Assembly: GCF_000154825.1 (NCBI RefSeq) | Contig: NZ_DS560019.1 | Span: 744,001-808,000, forward strand | DNA from: Anaerofustis stercorihominis DSM 17244 | GTDB lineage: Bacteria; Bacillota; Clostridia; Eubacteriales; Anaerofustaceae | Length of the DNA stretch: 64,000 nt | Direction of reading: 5' to 3' | In this document: positions 19,366 through 28,245 of the stretch, one piece after another | Position numbering within the stretch: position 1 is the stretch's first letter | Layout: every line of letters begins with the position of its first letter | Position numbers and translations under genes: made by a program | Notes under the pieces: generated by a model | What the model was told of the DNA's origin: nothing | The model's input: the letters and a program-made list of their open reading frames with translations, nothing else | Database searches by the model: none

Positions 19366-19542
19366 ATGGAAAATTATCTGGTAAATGACATTGTAATGAT
19401 GAAAAAAGGACACCCATGCGGGACCAATAAATGGGAGATAGTAAGGATAGGCTCTGATGTTAAACTTGAATGTATCCAGTGTAAAAGGATAGTTACTTTA
19501 TCACGAGCAAAATTTAATAAAAGTGTAAAGTGTAAAGTTTAA
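19366..19542 (+). CDS. DUF951 domain protein
   Basis: A 58-residue ORF I translated by hand: it starts MENYLVNDIVMMKKGHPCG at 19366 with AGGAG upstream. The KKGHPCGTNKWEIVRIG core, followed by C-I-Q-C and a final R-x-KF segment, matches DUF951, a small Firmicutes family often located near parAB and ychF. The three conserved cysteines suggest a zinc or nucleic-acid-binding knuckle (inference). Last gene of the parAB operon, followed by a terminator. Confidence 0.88.
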   Translation: MENYLVNDIVMMKKGHPCGTNKWEIVRIGSDVKLECIQCKRIVTLSRAKFNKSVKCKV

Positions 19543-19545
19543 AAT

Positions 19546-19571
19546 AAAAGAGACTGTTTAGTCTCTTTTTT
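19546..19571. terminator. Intrinsic terminator after DUF951
   Basis: Stem AAAAGAGAC / GTCTCTTTT with loop TGTTTA and a T tract. Confidence 0.85.
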
Positions 19572-19576
19572 ATTTA

Positions 19577-19592
19577 TGTTTCACGTGAAACA
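19577..19592. promoter_or_regulatory. parS: parS site 2 (ParB binding)
   Basis: A second perfect TGTTTCACGTGAAACA, abutting the stop codon of the AEC transporter and 3.5 kb from site 1. The pair brackets the parAB operon. Confidence 0.95.
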
Positions 19593-20537
19593 TTATATTA
19601 ATCCCATACTTTTTAATATAAACAGCCAGCCGGTAAGGGTAAAAGAACTCAGCATTGTTGTAAGCATGACTGCGTTGGAAGTAAGTATACCCTCATGTCC
19701 CATATTTTTTGCCATAATGTAACAGCTTACGGTCGTTGCGGAACCAAGCATAACCAGTATATTTACAAGATATTCGTTTTTGTAACCTATATATACTGCC
19801 AGAGGAAGGAATAATGCACAAAAGGCTAATAACTTTAAAAAACTGCATATCAGTGCAGGTTTAATATTATTAAATGCTTTTTTAAAATTAAAGCCGGCGC
19901 CGATTACTATTAATCCCAAAGGCGTTGCTAAGTTGGCAAGGCTTATAAGTGTTTTATCCAAAATCGTAGGTTTGGGGATTTTTAGTATGGACCATATCAT
20001 ACCTATGAGTATCCCGAGTATTATAGGGTTTGTAATTACATCTTTAATCGTTGATTTAATTGTATTAAAAGTAAGTTTATCTTTAGTAGGTTTTAAGAAA
20101 GATAATACTATTACTGCAACTATATTATATAAGGGAACAGCTCCTATTATCATAAGAGGAGCTACACTTATATTTCCATATATATTTTGTACGAATGCTA
20201 TTCCTATAATTGAAGCCGAGCTTCTATATGAGGCTTGCACGAATTCTCCCTGTATTGATTTATCTTTTAAAAACATGGAAACTAAATATGATATTGCCAC
20301 AGATAGCAAAGTAACTATAAAGCAAAATATTACAAATTTAGTATCCCAATTTTTAATAAAATCCGTTGAGCTTATATCCTGAAATAATAGAATCGGCAAA
20401 GCTACGGTAAATACAAATTTATTTAATGAAGATAAAAAGTTATCATTGAATATATTTAACTTTTTTAAAATAATGCCTACTACCATTGTTAAAAAAATCG
20501 GTAATGTAGCATTCAAGCTGAAAATCAAGTTGTCCAT
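19593..20537 (-). CDS. AEC family transporter (second copy)
   Basis: Auxin-efflux-carrier/malate-permease-type transporter, ~10 hydrophobic helices. The start MDNLIFSLN at 20537 is preferred (GGAAGGAC just upstream) over the Met 17 codons earlier, giving 314 residues. Family features are LPILLFQDIS near residue 53 and TPLGLIVIGAGF near 205. It is clearly divergent from the AEC protein at 2419, so the two probably carry different organic anions. It is transcribed convergently towards the parAB operon. Confidence 0.82.
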   Translation of the reverse strand: MDNLIFSLNATLPIFLTMVVGIILKKLNIFNDNFLSSLNKFVFTVALPILLFQDISSTDFIKNWDTKFVIFCFIVTLLSVAISYLVSMFLKDKSIQGEFVQASYRSSASIIGIAFVQNIYGNISVAPLMIIGAVPLYNIVAVIVLSFLKPTKDKLTFNTIKSTIKDVITNPIILGILIGMIWSILKIPKPTILDKTLISLANLATPLGLIVIGAGFNFKKAFNNIKPALICSFLKLLAFCALFLPLAVYIGYKNEYLVNILVMLGSATTVSCYIMAKNMGHEGILTSNAVMLTTMLSSFTLTGWLFILKSMGLI

Positions 20538-20674
20538 ATATGTCAGTCCTTCCGGAAAAATTTTACCATATAAAAAGTATAAAGACAATAAAGTATGTTT
20601 ATATAATTTGAAAAATAGAAAAGACGTAGTATAATGTAAGGCAGAAGAATTTTAACATAATGTTAGGAGCAAAA

Positions 20675-21433
20675 ATGAAACAATTAAAATCGTATATAAC
20701 TGAAAATCACAGGGTCAAATATTCAAATGCAGATAATAATAATATGCTTAAACCGATGGAAGCCGCCAGATGGTTCCAAGATATATTTTTAAGGCAGGAT
20801 GAAGTTTTAGGTATAGAAAGGACCAGTGATTTTACATGGATATTATTGAATTATGATATGAACATTTATAAATATGGTAAAATCGGAGATAAAGTAAAGA
20901 TAGAAACATATCCTTATTCATTCAACAGATTTTACGGGAATAGGATGTTTTTCCTAAAAGATGAAAATGATAATGTCATGATAGAAGCAAAGACAAGATG
21001 GCTGCTTGTTGAAAAGGATACTTTGAAGATAAAAAAAGTAACAAAAGAAATCGCAGAGGTATATGACCTTCATGAGATAGAAAAGGGGAAGGGTTTTGAA
21101 GTAGACAATATAGAAGATAAAGTGTTTATTGATGTAGAAAAAAAGCCTTTGCAAATTAGAAGGTCTGATTTGGATATAAATAATCACGTCAATAATACAT
21201 TATATTTTTCTTATTTTTATGATTATATCGATAAAGAAATATTAGATAAATATATCCCTTATAAAATCCAGCTGACATATAAAAAGCAAATTACTATTGA
21301 TGATGAACCATATGTCTATACAAAAGATATAGTAGAGGATGAGCAATATTATACTAATGTTAAAATATGTAATGATAAGAATGAAATTTATACTTTGATA
21401 AAAATATTATGGAAGAAAAAAGATGAATGTTAA
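20675..21433 (+). CDS. Acyl-ACP thioesterase (FatA/FatB-like)
   Basis: Hotdog-fold enzyme that releases fatty acids from acyl carrier protein. The start MKQLKSYI at 20675 is chosen because TAGGAG lies five bases upstream. 252 residues with two tandem hotdog domains: the first includes MEAARWFQDIFLRQDEVLG, and the second carries the catalytic-site segment RSDLDINNHVNNTLYF (about residues 168-183, with the conserved Asn and His in NNHVNN). It overlaps rlmH by 11 bases. In anaerobic Firmicutes these enzymes supply free fatty acids; the chain length cannot be read. Confidence 0.88.
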   Translation: MKQLKSYITENHRVKYSNADNNNMLKPMEAARWFQDIFLRQDEVLGIERTSDFTWILLNYDMNIYKYGKIGDKVKIETYPYSFNRFYGNRMFFLKDENDNVMIEAKTRWLLVEKDTLKIKKVTKEIAEVYDLHEIEKGKGFEVDNIEDKVFIDVEKKPLQIRRSDLDINNHVNNTLYFSYFYDYIDKEILDKYIPYKIQLTYKKQITIDDEPYVYTKDIVEDEQYYTNVKICNDKNEIYTLIKILWKKKDEC

Positions 21434-21896
21434 TATAATATGTGTAGGAAAATTAAAAGAAAAATATCTTAAAGAAGCAGAAAGTGAATACTTAAAGAGG
21501 ATTTCAAGATTTGCTAAAGTTAAAATCATTGAGTTAAATGATGAGAAGTTAACCGGTAATAGCTCTTTGGATATTTTGGCGAAAAATAAAGAAGGGGAGA
21601 ATATTATAAATAAGATACCAAAAAATTCTTATATTTTTGCCATGGATATAAAAGGCAAACAGAGTACATCCATTGATTTTGCAAAGGAATTAAATGATTT
21701 AAGTATATCCGGAAAGAGTGATTTCACCTTTATAATAGGAGGAAGTTTGGGGCTTAGTGAAGAAGTGTTAAAGAGGGCGAATAAAAAAATGTCATTTTCT
21801 TTAATGACTTTTCCGCATCAATTATTCAGAGTAATGCTTCTTGAACAGATATACAGATGTTTTAAAATAAACAACAATGAAACATATCATAAATAA
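21423..21896 (+). CDS. rlmH: 23S rRNA (pseudouridine-1915-N3)-methyltransferase
   Basis: SPOUT-class methyltransferase that modifies helix 69 of 23S rRNA. 157 residues, normal length. The start is VNIICVGKLKEKY, the SAM-binding knot includes FIIGGSLGLSEEV (about 102-114), and the C-terminal FPHQLFRVMLLEQIYR (about 129-144) is the family signature. It overlaps the thioesterase gene by 11 bases. Confidence 0.97.
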   Translation: MNVNIICVGKLKEKYLKEAESEYLKRISRFAKVKIIELNDEKLTGNSSLDILAKNKEGENIINKIPKNSYIFAMDIKGKQSTSIDFAKELNDLSISGKSDFTFIIGGSLGLSEEVLKRANKKMSFSLMTFPHQLFRVMLLEQIYRCFKINNNETYHK

Positions 21897-21917
21897 AAGA
21901 CTTTTTAGGGGATAATT

Positions 21918-22610
21918 ATGACCGGAAAAAGACAAATGTCGGAGACATATATAATAGGTATGATCCTCGCCGTAGTAGGAGGATTTTTAGATGCATATAC
22001 TTATATTTCAAGGGGAAAAGTATTTGCAAATGCTCAAACTGGGAATATCGTACTTCTCGGAGTGAATTTTGCAGAAGGAGAATTTAAAGAAGCGGCTTTT
22101 TATCTGCTTCCCATTCTTGCATTTTTTGTAGGTATAATAGGGGCGGAGATGATTAAAAAAAGACATAAATATAATGAAAACATTCACTGGAGACAAATTG
22201 TAATAATAATAGAAATCATTGCGCTTCTCATAGTAGGTTTTATACCTTCAGGAAGATTTGATATGCTGAGCAATATATTGATATCTTTCGTATGCTCGCT
22301 TCAGGTTGAAAGCTTTAGGAAAGTCAACGGAAATGCTTACGCAACTACTATGTGTACCGGAAATTTGAGAAGTGCTACGGAACACTTATATAACTATAAG
22401 CAAACAAAAGATAAACGAATACTTAAAAATAGTTTGCAGTATTATGGAATAATATTATTTTTTATAGTCGGAGCATTGATTGGAAGTATATTGACTCATA
22501 TCTATTTTGTTAAAGCTGTTCTGTTTGCTTTGATAGGACTTATAGCAGTATTTGTATTGATGTTCATTGAAGAAGTTGAAGTAATAAATGAAAATAAAAA
22601 AAGAGTATAA
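21918..22610 (+). CDS. DUF1275 (YoaK-type) membrane protein
   Basis: 230 residues with six predicted helices. GGFLDAYTYISRGKVFANAQTGNIVLLG at residues ~20-47 is the hallmark of DUF1275/YoaK proteins; the molecular function is unknown. AGGGGA precedes the start, and Met7 is an alternative. It probably belongs to the same transcript as rlmH (21-base gap) and ends at a bidirectional terminator. Confidence 0.86.
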   Translation: MTGKRQMSETYIIGMILAVVGGFLDAYTYISRGKVFANAQTGNIVLLGVNFAEGEFKEAAFYLLPILAFFVGIIGAEMIKKRHKYNENIHWRQIVIIIEIIALLIVGFIPSGRFDMLSNILISFVCSLQVESFRKVNGNAYATTMCTGNLRSATEHLYNYKQTKDKRILKNSLQYYGIILFFIVGALIGSILTHIYFVKAVLFALIGLIAVFVLMFIEEVEVINENKKRV

Positions 22611-22626
22611 TTTACTCTTTTTTTTG
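22596..22626. terminator. Bidirectional intrinsic terminator
   Basis: Stem AAAAAGAGTA / TACTCTTTTT with flanking A and T runs, between convergent genes. Confidence 0.82.
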
Positions 22627-23676
22627 TAGGACTGATTTTGCTATATCTTGTACATTTTCTAAAATCTTTACCATTATATTTGAAAAAGCATTTGAATCTC
22701 TTTTATCCAGTATTTTTAATATATGGTTTATATCGATTGTTTCTTTTTCCTCATATATGATATTAATTGGATAAAGCCAAAGAATCAAAGCAAAATAACG
22801 TGTATAAACCATTTTAATAAATTTTGATTTCGAAAATAATATAATAGAGGATAAATAAGCAAATATTATATCGAGTGATTTTTTATTATCTAAAGAGATT
22901 ATTTTTTTCTTTATATTATCAAAATCATCATTTGAAAATTTTGAAAAAATCAGCTCGTTCATTTCCAATGCGTTTAATTTTAAAATTTCCAAACTTTCGT
23001 AGCCCAATTTGATATTTTTGTTTATAACCTTATTATTAAAATTATCTAAATCTATATTTTCTATACTTACCTTTGTGCCTTTTCTCGGAATAGTTTTAAC
23101 TATACCTAATGTACCTAAAAGGTTAATCGTTCTTCTTATTGTACTAAAAGAAACGTTATATTTTTCTTCCATTTTTTTAAATGAAGGTAAATAGGAATTT
23201 ATTTTATAAGTTCCATAAAAAATTTCTCCTATTATCTTTTCTGCGACTGAATAGCATTTTTGCGGTCTGTCTCTATATATATTCCATATGAAAGGTATTT
23301 GTTCATTAGATATTTTTGATTTATCATTTGGATATTTGATATATTTTTGTATGTCTTCCAGTAAGATATCTTCGAATATAAAATAATTCTTTAAAAACTC
23401 ATCAGTCTTGTGATTTTTACAGCTCTTCAATATATTATCAATTGCATCTTTGTAATTTTTTCTATCCTGAACGTTTATATCGTTATCTTCCATAAAAGAA
23501 TAAAAGTTATAATTTATACCATCGAAATAGGGAAATTTATAAAATAAAATTATTTCATTAAATAAATTCATTGCTAATTTGTTTCCGAGTTTTTCAAGTA
23601 TTGCACTCCCCATAGTAAATGATAAATATGTATCTCTGGGATCGGTATTTAAAATAGTATTATATAAAATATTCAT
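22612..23676 (-). CDS. GntR-type regulator, C-terminal part (probably frameshifted from the gene at 23696)
   Basis: 354 residues with an unusual helical N-terminal region, a GntR-like winged helix at about residues 143-205 (YSVAEKIIGEIFYGTYKINSYLPSFKKMEEKYNVSFSTIRRTINLL segment) and a long helical C terminus. The start at 23676 has no clear ribosome site. The frame is open for 13 codons upstream towards the small GntR gene, and removing one A from the A7 run (23705-23711) fuses the two into a ~480-residue regulator with two winged helices. I think that is the intact form. Target genes are unknown; the divergent histidine kinase is one candidate. Confidence 0.65.
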   Translation of the reverse strand: MNILYNTILNTDPRDTYLSFTMGSAILEKLGNKLAMNLFNEIILFYKFPYFDGINYNFYSFMEDNDINVQDRKNYKDAIDNILKSCKNHKTDEFLKNYFIFEDILLEDIQKYIKYPNDKSKISNEQIPFIWNIYRDRPQKCYSVAEKIIGEIFYGTYKINSYLPSFKKMEEKYNVSFSTIRRTINLLGTLGIVKTIPRKGTKVSIENIDLDNFNNKVINKNIKLGYESLEILKLNALEMNELIFSKFSNDDFDNIKKKIISLDNKKSLDIIFAYLSSIILFSKSKFIKMVYTRYFALILWLYPINIIYEEKETIDINHILKILDKRDSNAFSNIMVKILENVQDIAKSVLQKKE

Positions 23677-23695
23677 ATCTTCTTTTTCCAGATAT

Positions 23696-24040
23696 TTATA
23701 GTCCTTTTTTTAATATTGGATTTATCATTGAAGGTGCAATCTCATTTATATCCGTTATTGAATCAACTCTTTTTAAATAATAATTATTTATATAACTTTT
23801 TATTTCTTCATTTGTAGATTTATAAATCACTGTTGCTTTTTTACCTGCTGAAATTTCTATAAATCCATTATTCCTAAGTTTATATAATGTATTTCTTGCA
23901 GTTTGAGGTGCAACCTGAAATTTATAACATAAGTGTTCAATGGAAGGTAACTTTTCTCCAAATTTTAAATGTCCAAATAATATTTGCGTAGAATAATATT
24001 CATACATCATTTCATAAAATGCTCTGTTCACAATATCCAC
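23696..24040 (-). CDS. GntR-family winged-helix protein (N-terminal part of the split regulator)
   Basis: 114 residues: a GntR winged helix at ~5-75 with GEKLPSIEHLCYKFQVAPQTARNTLYKL, then a short tail ending LKKGL. As a separate protein it would lack an effector domain. The stop at 23696 falls just after an A7 run, and the +1 frame continues in the larger protein at 22612-23676. It reads divergently from the histidine kinase gene. Confidence 0.68.
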   Translation of the reverse strand: MDIVNRAFYEMMYEYYSTQILFGHLKFGEKLPSIEHLCYKFQVAPQTARNTLYKLRNNGFIEISAGKKATVIYKSTNEEIKSYINNYYLKRVDSITDINEIAPSMINPILKKGL

Positions 24041-24185
24041 CTGATAAATTTAAATAATATCTTTTCTTGATATATATTAAAGTATTTGTTACAATAAAGC
24101 TATATATACATGAACACAGAAACTTTGTATATTTAACATAGATATTTACAATTAGTTGTTTATCCGTGTATGGGAGAAATATATT

Positions 24186-25766
24186 ATGGAACATAATACA
24201 AATGAAACAGATAAATCGCTGCCGTTAAGTGAAGAATATAATAACCTGATGGGTACTATGAAAGTCAGTGTAAGCAAACACCTTTTAGATGAATACTTCA
24301 CAACCGTTTGGGCTAACGATTATTATTATGATTTGATTGGTTATCCAAAAGATGAATATGAAGTAAAATTTAAAAATCGTCCTGATATTTATTATAAAAA
24401 ACATGGATATTTAAATGAGCTTGAAGAAATTACGAAGACAGTAATTGAGACTATTAACAGCGGGAAAAGTGATTATAGTATTATAACCAGGCTTCCAGTC
24501 AAGGGTAAAAAGGGACATGTATGGGTAAGGATGAATGCAACTTTTACCGATGAAATAATTAATGGCAAACAGGTATCTTATACTGTTATAACAAATATAG
24601 ATGATTTGGTTCAAACCCAGAAAACTCAGCTTATAACAACCAATAATTTGCCGGGATTGATTTTTAAAGGTATTATAAAAAATGATAATGAACTTGAGCT
24701 TTTGGATATTCAGGATAAAAATGATAAATTACTTAATTATAAAAATGAACATTACAATATGATGTCTGACTTTAACAGGCAGATAATAAAAAATCACTTA
24801 ATAGATATAAAAGCCGGTAATCACATACGTTTTTTAGCAAAACTTAAAGATAATAATGGTGAAAATATATGGATGCAGATAAATGCAGATTGTATAGATT
24901 GGATCAGAGAAGAACCTGTTTATTTATTTGTATGCATAGATGTGACCGATTTAACGGATTTAAGAAAAATGCAAACAAAGCTTGAAAAACAATCCGTTGA
25001 GCTCCAAAAAGCATTAAAAGAAGCGAAAAATGCCAATAGGGCAAAATCAGAGTTCCTTTCAAGTATGTCTCACGATATAAGAACTCCGATGAATGCTATC
25101 ATGGGTATGACGGAAATAGCACAAATGAATATTTTAAATACCGATAAAGTAAATGATTGTTTGAAAAAAATATCTATATCCGGACAACATTTGCTTGGAC
25201 TTATAAATGATGTTTTGGACATGTCCAAAATTGAGAGCGGAAAGATGACGTTAAGGAATGACTCTGCGTCTTTACCCGAAGTATTGGAAAATGTAGTATC
25301 TATTCTTCAGCCAATGGTAAAATCCAGAGAACAATCATTTTCTATTAGAATTCGTAATTTAGTACATGAAGACTTTTACTTTGATGCATTGAGACTTCGT
25401 CAATGCTTTATCAATATTTTATCTAATGCTACTAAATTTACACCTGAAAAAGGAAGTATTACTGTAGATGTTGAAGAAGAATACACGGGTGATCCTGACT
25501 ATTCCAAATTAATGTTTACGTTTACTGACACGGGAATAGGTATAAAAGAAGAATTTTTAAATAATATTTTTGATTCCTTTACTCGTGAGAAAGACGGAAG
25601 AGTCGATAAAACCGAAGGTAGCGGACTTGGGATGGCTATTACTAAAAAAATAGTAGACATAATGAATGGAACTATCGAAGTAAAAAGCAAAGTGGGCATG
25701 GGAACAACATTTATCGTGACTCTTCCTCTTAAAATAGATAAAAATAAAAGATTACACATTACCTAA
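24186..25766 (+). CDS. PAS-containing hybrid histidine kinase (kinase part)
   Basis: Cytoplasmic sensor kinase with no membrane helix. The start at 24186 (MEHNTNETD) is chosen for GGGAGA upstream. Two PAS-like regions lie at ~25-150 and ~155-265, and a coiled coil at ~268-290. The DHp domain has the H-box SHDIRTPMNAI with phospho-acceptor His296. The ATPase domain follows, with NATKFTPEKG, DTGIGI and GSGLGMAI boxes (~415-515). The frame ends ...KIDKNKRLHIT, but the +1 frame continues into two receiver domains; one extra A at 25746-25749 explains the break. The intact protein would be ~790 residues. Confidence 0.85.
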   Translation: MEHNTNETDKSLPLSEEYNNLMGTMKVSVSKHLLDEYFTTVWANDYYYDLIGYPKDEYEVKFKNRPDIYYKKHGYLNELEEITKTVIETINSGKSDYSIITRLPVKGKKGHVWVRMNATFTDEIINGKQVSYTVITNIDDLVQTQKTQLITTNNLPGLIFKGIIKNDNELELLDIQDKNDKLLNYKNEHYNMMSDFNRQIIKNHLIDIKAGNHIRFLAKLKDNNGENIWMQINADCIDWIREEPVYLFVCIDVTDLTDLRKMQTKLEKQSVELQKALKEAKNANRAKSEFLSSMSHDIRTPMNAIMGMTEIAQMNILNTDKVNDCLKKISISGQHLLGLINDVLDMSKIESGKMTLRNDSASLPEVLENVVSILQPMVKSREQSFSIRIRNLVHEDFYFDALRLRQCFINILSNATKFTPEKGSITVDVEEEYTGDPDYSKLMFTFTDTGIGIKEEFLNNIFDSFTREKDGRVDKTEGSGLGMAITKKIVDIMNGTIEVKSKVGMGTTFIVTLPLKIDKNKRLHIT

Positions 25767-25800
25767 TATAAATGTACTCGTAGTTGATGACGATGAAATT

Positions 25801-26559
25801 ATGTGTGAATATACAGTCAGCAGTCTAAAGACCTTAGGTGCAGAAGCAGAGTGGGTAGACAGCGGTAAGTATGCTGTTGAAAAAGTAATAAAAGCTCATG
25901 ATGAGAAAAGAGATTTTGATATAGTAATCCTTGACTGGATGATGCCGGATCAAGACGGTATAGAAACGGCGAAGAAAATCAGAGCTTCAATAAATGATGA
26001 TATCCCAATTTTAATCGTTTCAGCATATGACTGGAGCGAAATAGAGAATAAAGCTGTGGGAGTGAATGGATTTTTACAAAAACCATTGTTCCGTTCAACT
26101 CTTTACAGAGCACTTGAAAAATATGTTCTTAAAACAAATGAAGAAGATTATCTGGGCAGGAAAACTAATAATTATGATTTTACAAATAAAAATATATTAC
26201 TTGTCGAAGATAATGAACTTAACAGAGATATCGCAGCGGAGTTATTATCTATAACTAAAGCTAATATTGAATGTGCTTCAAACGGAAAAGAATGTTTGGA
26301 TATGTTTAAGTCTTGCGAAGAAAATTATTATGATATTATTTTAATGGATATTCAAATGCCTGTTATGAATGGATACGAAGCCACAAAATTAATTAGAAAT
26401 TTAGAAAGAAAAGACTCTAAAACTATTCCTATTTTAGCTATGACAGCAGATGTATTTTCTGAAGATATCCATGCGGCAATAACTGCCGGCATGAACGGAT
26501 ATCTCTCAAAACCGCTTAACAGCAGTATCATGTTGAAAGAAATAAATAAGTTGATATAA
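25801..26559 (+). CDS. Tandem receiver domains of the hybrid kinase (frameshifted from 24186)
   Basis: 252 codons from the first ATG, but the receiver fold really begins upstream in this frame at ~25750 (KDYTLPNINVLVVDDDEI). No start codon or ribosome site exists there, and starting at 25801 would cut off the first beta strand and the acidic pair. Receiver 1 has its phospho-acceptor Asp in VILDWMMPDQDG, and receiver 2 has LLVEDNELNRDI and MDIQMPVMNGYEA. It is therefore the C-terminal part of the kinase, separated by a one-base shift. Ends at a terminator. Confidence 0.75.
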   Translation: MCEYTVSSLKTLGAEAEWVDSGKYAVEKVIKAHDEKRDFDIVILDWMMPDQDGIETAKKIRASINDDIPILIVSAYDWSEIENKAVGVNGFLQKPLFRSTLYRALEKYVLKTNEEDYLGRKTNNYDFTNKNILLVEDNELNRDIAAELLSITKANIECASNGKECLDMFKSCEENYYDIILMDIQMPVMNGYEATKLIRNLERKDSKTIPILAMTADVFSEDIHAAITAGMNGYLSKPLNSSIMLKEINKLI

Positions 26560-26584
26560 AAAAGAGTGTTTTTTACTCTTTTTT
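26558..26584 (+). terminator. Intrinsic terminator after the kinase/receiver gene
   Basis: Stem AAAAGAGT / ACTCTTTT with a T-rich loop and a T tract. Confidence 0.75.
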
Positions 26585-26882
26585 ATTTTACTATGTTAAT
26601 AAAAAAATGATTATCAAAAGTGTTATAGCTATAAATATAATACCTATAATATATTTTTTTTGATTTATAGTAAATTATATTTTAGTTTAAAACCTATTTC
26701 TACCAATTATCTTAAATACAACTACATACCTTTTAAGTGCTGTTTAGTACTATAATATTATTTTCGTTGTAAACACATGTAGAATTAAATCAGTAAACAA
26801 AATAAATTTTTATTGCATAAGTTTCACTTTAATTTAATATTTGGGGTTTATAATATTGATAAATAGCATAGGAGGTATAATT
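26585..26882. other. AT-rich intergenic stretch
   Basis: About 300 bases with no supportable gene. A hydrophobic reading exists on the minus strand near 26600-26665 but has no usable start codon. The right end carries the nitroreductase ribosome site (AGGAGG). I see no RNA structure I can defend. Confidence 0.5.
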
Positions 26883-27407
26883 ATGAGCAATGCAGTTATA
26901 GAAAATATTTTATCAAGAAGAAGTGTAAGAAGTTATTTGGACAAACAAGTAAGTGAAGATGACTTAAAGTTAATATTAAAAGCTGGTGAGTATGCACCAT
27001 CGGGTATGGGGAAACAGTCTCCGGTAATAGTAGCAGTTCAAAATAAAGAAACCATAGATAAGTTTGTTAATATGAATGCTGAAATCATGGGTACAAATTC
27101 AAATCCTTATTATGGTGCTCCAACTATTATAATAGTCCTTGCAGATAAAAATGTAAGTACACATATTCAAGACGGAAGTTTGGCTCTTGGCACTATGATG
27201 CTTGCCGCACATTCTCTCGGGATATCGACTTGCTGGATCAACAGGGAATATGAAATGTTTAACACAAAAGAGGGAAGAGAACTGTTAAATGAATGGGGAG
27301 TTAGTGATGATGTTGTCGGAGTGGGAGCTTTAGCTTTAGGGTATTCAAAAGGTGATGTTAAAGAAGCTAAACCAAGAAAAGAAAATTATAGTATTATAAT
27401 TAAATAA
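26883..27407 (+). CDS. Nitroreductase family protein
   Basis: FMN-dependent NAD(P)H oxidoreductase of the nitroreductase superfamily. The start MSNAVIENI at 26883 follows GGAGGT; the open frame extends 14 codons upstream without a better site. 174 residues: the N-terminal FMN phosphate-binding RRSVRSY (~11-17), the APSGMGKQ segment (~37-44), the LALGTMMLAAHSLGISTCWI helix (~101-120) and a C-terminal GALALGYSKGD. The physiological substrate is unknown. Single-gene unit closed by a terminator. Confidence 0.9.
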   Translation: MSNAVIENILSRRSVRSYLDKQVSEDDLKLILKAGEYAPSGMGKQSPVIVAVQNKETIDKFVNMNAEIMGTNSNPYYGAPTIIIVLADKNVSTHIQDGSLALGTMMLAAHSLGISTCWINREYEMFNTKEGRELLNEWGVSDDVVGVGALALGYSKGDVKEAKPRKENYSIIIK

Positions 27408-27412
27408 TAATG

Positions 27413-27440
27413 AAAAGAGCATATTAATATGCTCTTTTTT
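27413..27440 (+). terminator. Intrinsic terminator after nitroreductase
   Basis: Palindromic stem AAAAGAGCATAT / ATATGCTCTTTT with a T tract. Confidence 0.85.
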
Positions 27441-27541
27441 GTAAGTTTATGAATAATTACAATAGATAATAAAAGATTTTTATTTAAAAATACATTTATA
27501 TTATAAGAAATTATCTTTTTTTGCCGAAAAAAGATTTTTTA

Positions 27542-27569
27542 TTGACAATAAAATGGGTGATGATATAAT
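27542..27569 (+). promoter_or_regulatory. Strong promoter of the ECF-coaX operon
   Basis: -35 TTGACA (27542-27547) and -10 TATAAT (27564-27569), both perfect consensus, with a 16-base spacer. A ~65-base leader follows; no riboswitch recognised. Confidence 0.7.
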
Positions 27570-27641
27570 GTTCTTAACTACAAAAAAATCGTCTTGCATC
27601 CTTTATATATAGTAGATGAGGAGTGAGAACGGAGGTTAATT

Positions 27642-28235
27642 ATGAGTAATAGATTATTTAAAGACACAAAAGAGTTTACTTTTTTAAGTATTATGTTCGG
27701 GATTACAATTTTCTTCACTTACACTGCGGGTATGATTCCTGCCGGTATGGCGTCTGTTGCAATTCTTTGTTTTATTCCAACAGTAATCACATCTTTGATT
27801 TACGGTCCCGTTAAAGGTGCTTTTATGGGAGCACTTGCCGGGTTGGTTTCTTTATCAAAAGCGATTTTAATGCCTGCGGGTATATTGGACCCTTACTTTA
27901 TTAATCCGCTGGTATCGGTTTTACCAAGAATTTTTATCGGTGTAGTTCCGTATTATATTTACAAGCTGACTAAGAGTATAGTAAAAGCAAGCAGTATAGC
28001 TTCATTTTTATCAGGTGCACTTGGTGCAATCATAAATACTGCGCTTGTAATGCCGATGTTATATTTTCTTTACGGAACCGAAATTGCAAAGACAGTGGGA
28101 AGTTCGTTCAAAGTTTTACTTATAGGTATAATATCTTCTTCAATGTTGATAGAAGCAGCTGTAATGGGAATATTTACTCTTGCAGTCATGGCTGTTTATA
28201 TAAAGAAAAATCCTAATATTAAGGCAGAGCAATAG
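27642..28235 (+). CDS. ECF transporter S component, probably pantothenate (PanT-like)
   Basis: Membrane substrate-binding subunit of an energy-coupling-factor vitamin transporter. 197 residues with about six helices. The segments GPVKGAFMGALAGLVS (~48-63) and NPLVSVLPRIFIGVVPYYIY (~87-106) are typical of ECF S components. The shared ATPase/T module is not in the window. The next gene, 10 bases away, is type III pantothenate kinase, so pantothenate is the most likely substrate (inference from operon). Confidence 0.82.
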   Translation: MSNRLFKDTKEFTFLSIMFGITIFFTYTAGMIPAGMASVAILCFIPTVITSLIYGPVKGAFMGALAGLVSLSKAILMPAGILDPYFINPLVSVLPRIFIGVVPYYIYKLTKSIVKASSIASFLSGALGAIINTALVMPMLYFLYGTEIAKTVGSSFKVLLIGIISSSMLIEAAVMGIFTLAVMAVYIKKNPNIKAEQ

Positions 28236-28245
28236 GAGAGAGAAA

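Noticed and set aside
23705-23711. Programmed -1 frameshift at the A7 run in the GntR gene
   Set aside because: Shifting -1 leads to a stop within about a dozen codons; only +1 (or loss of one A) reaches the second part, so a classical slippery-site -1 event does not explain it.
26590-26665. Small hydrophobic peptide on the minus strand
   Set aside because: The frame has no ATG, GTG or TTG start and no ribosome site.
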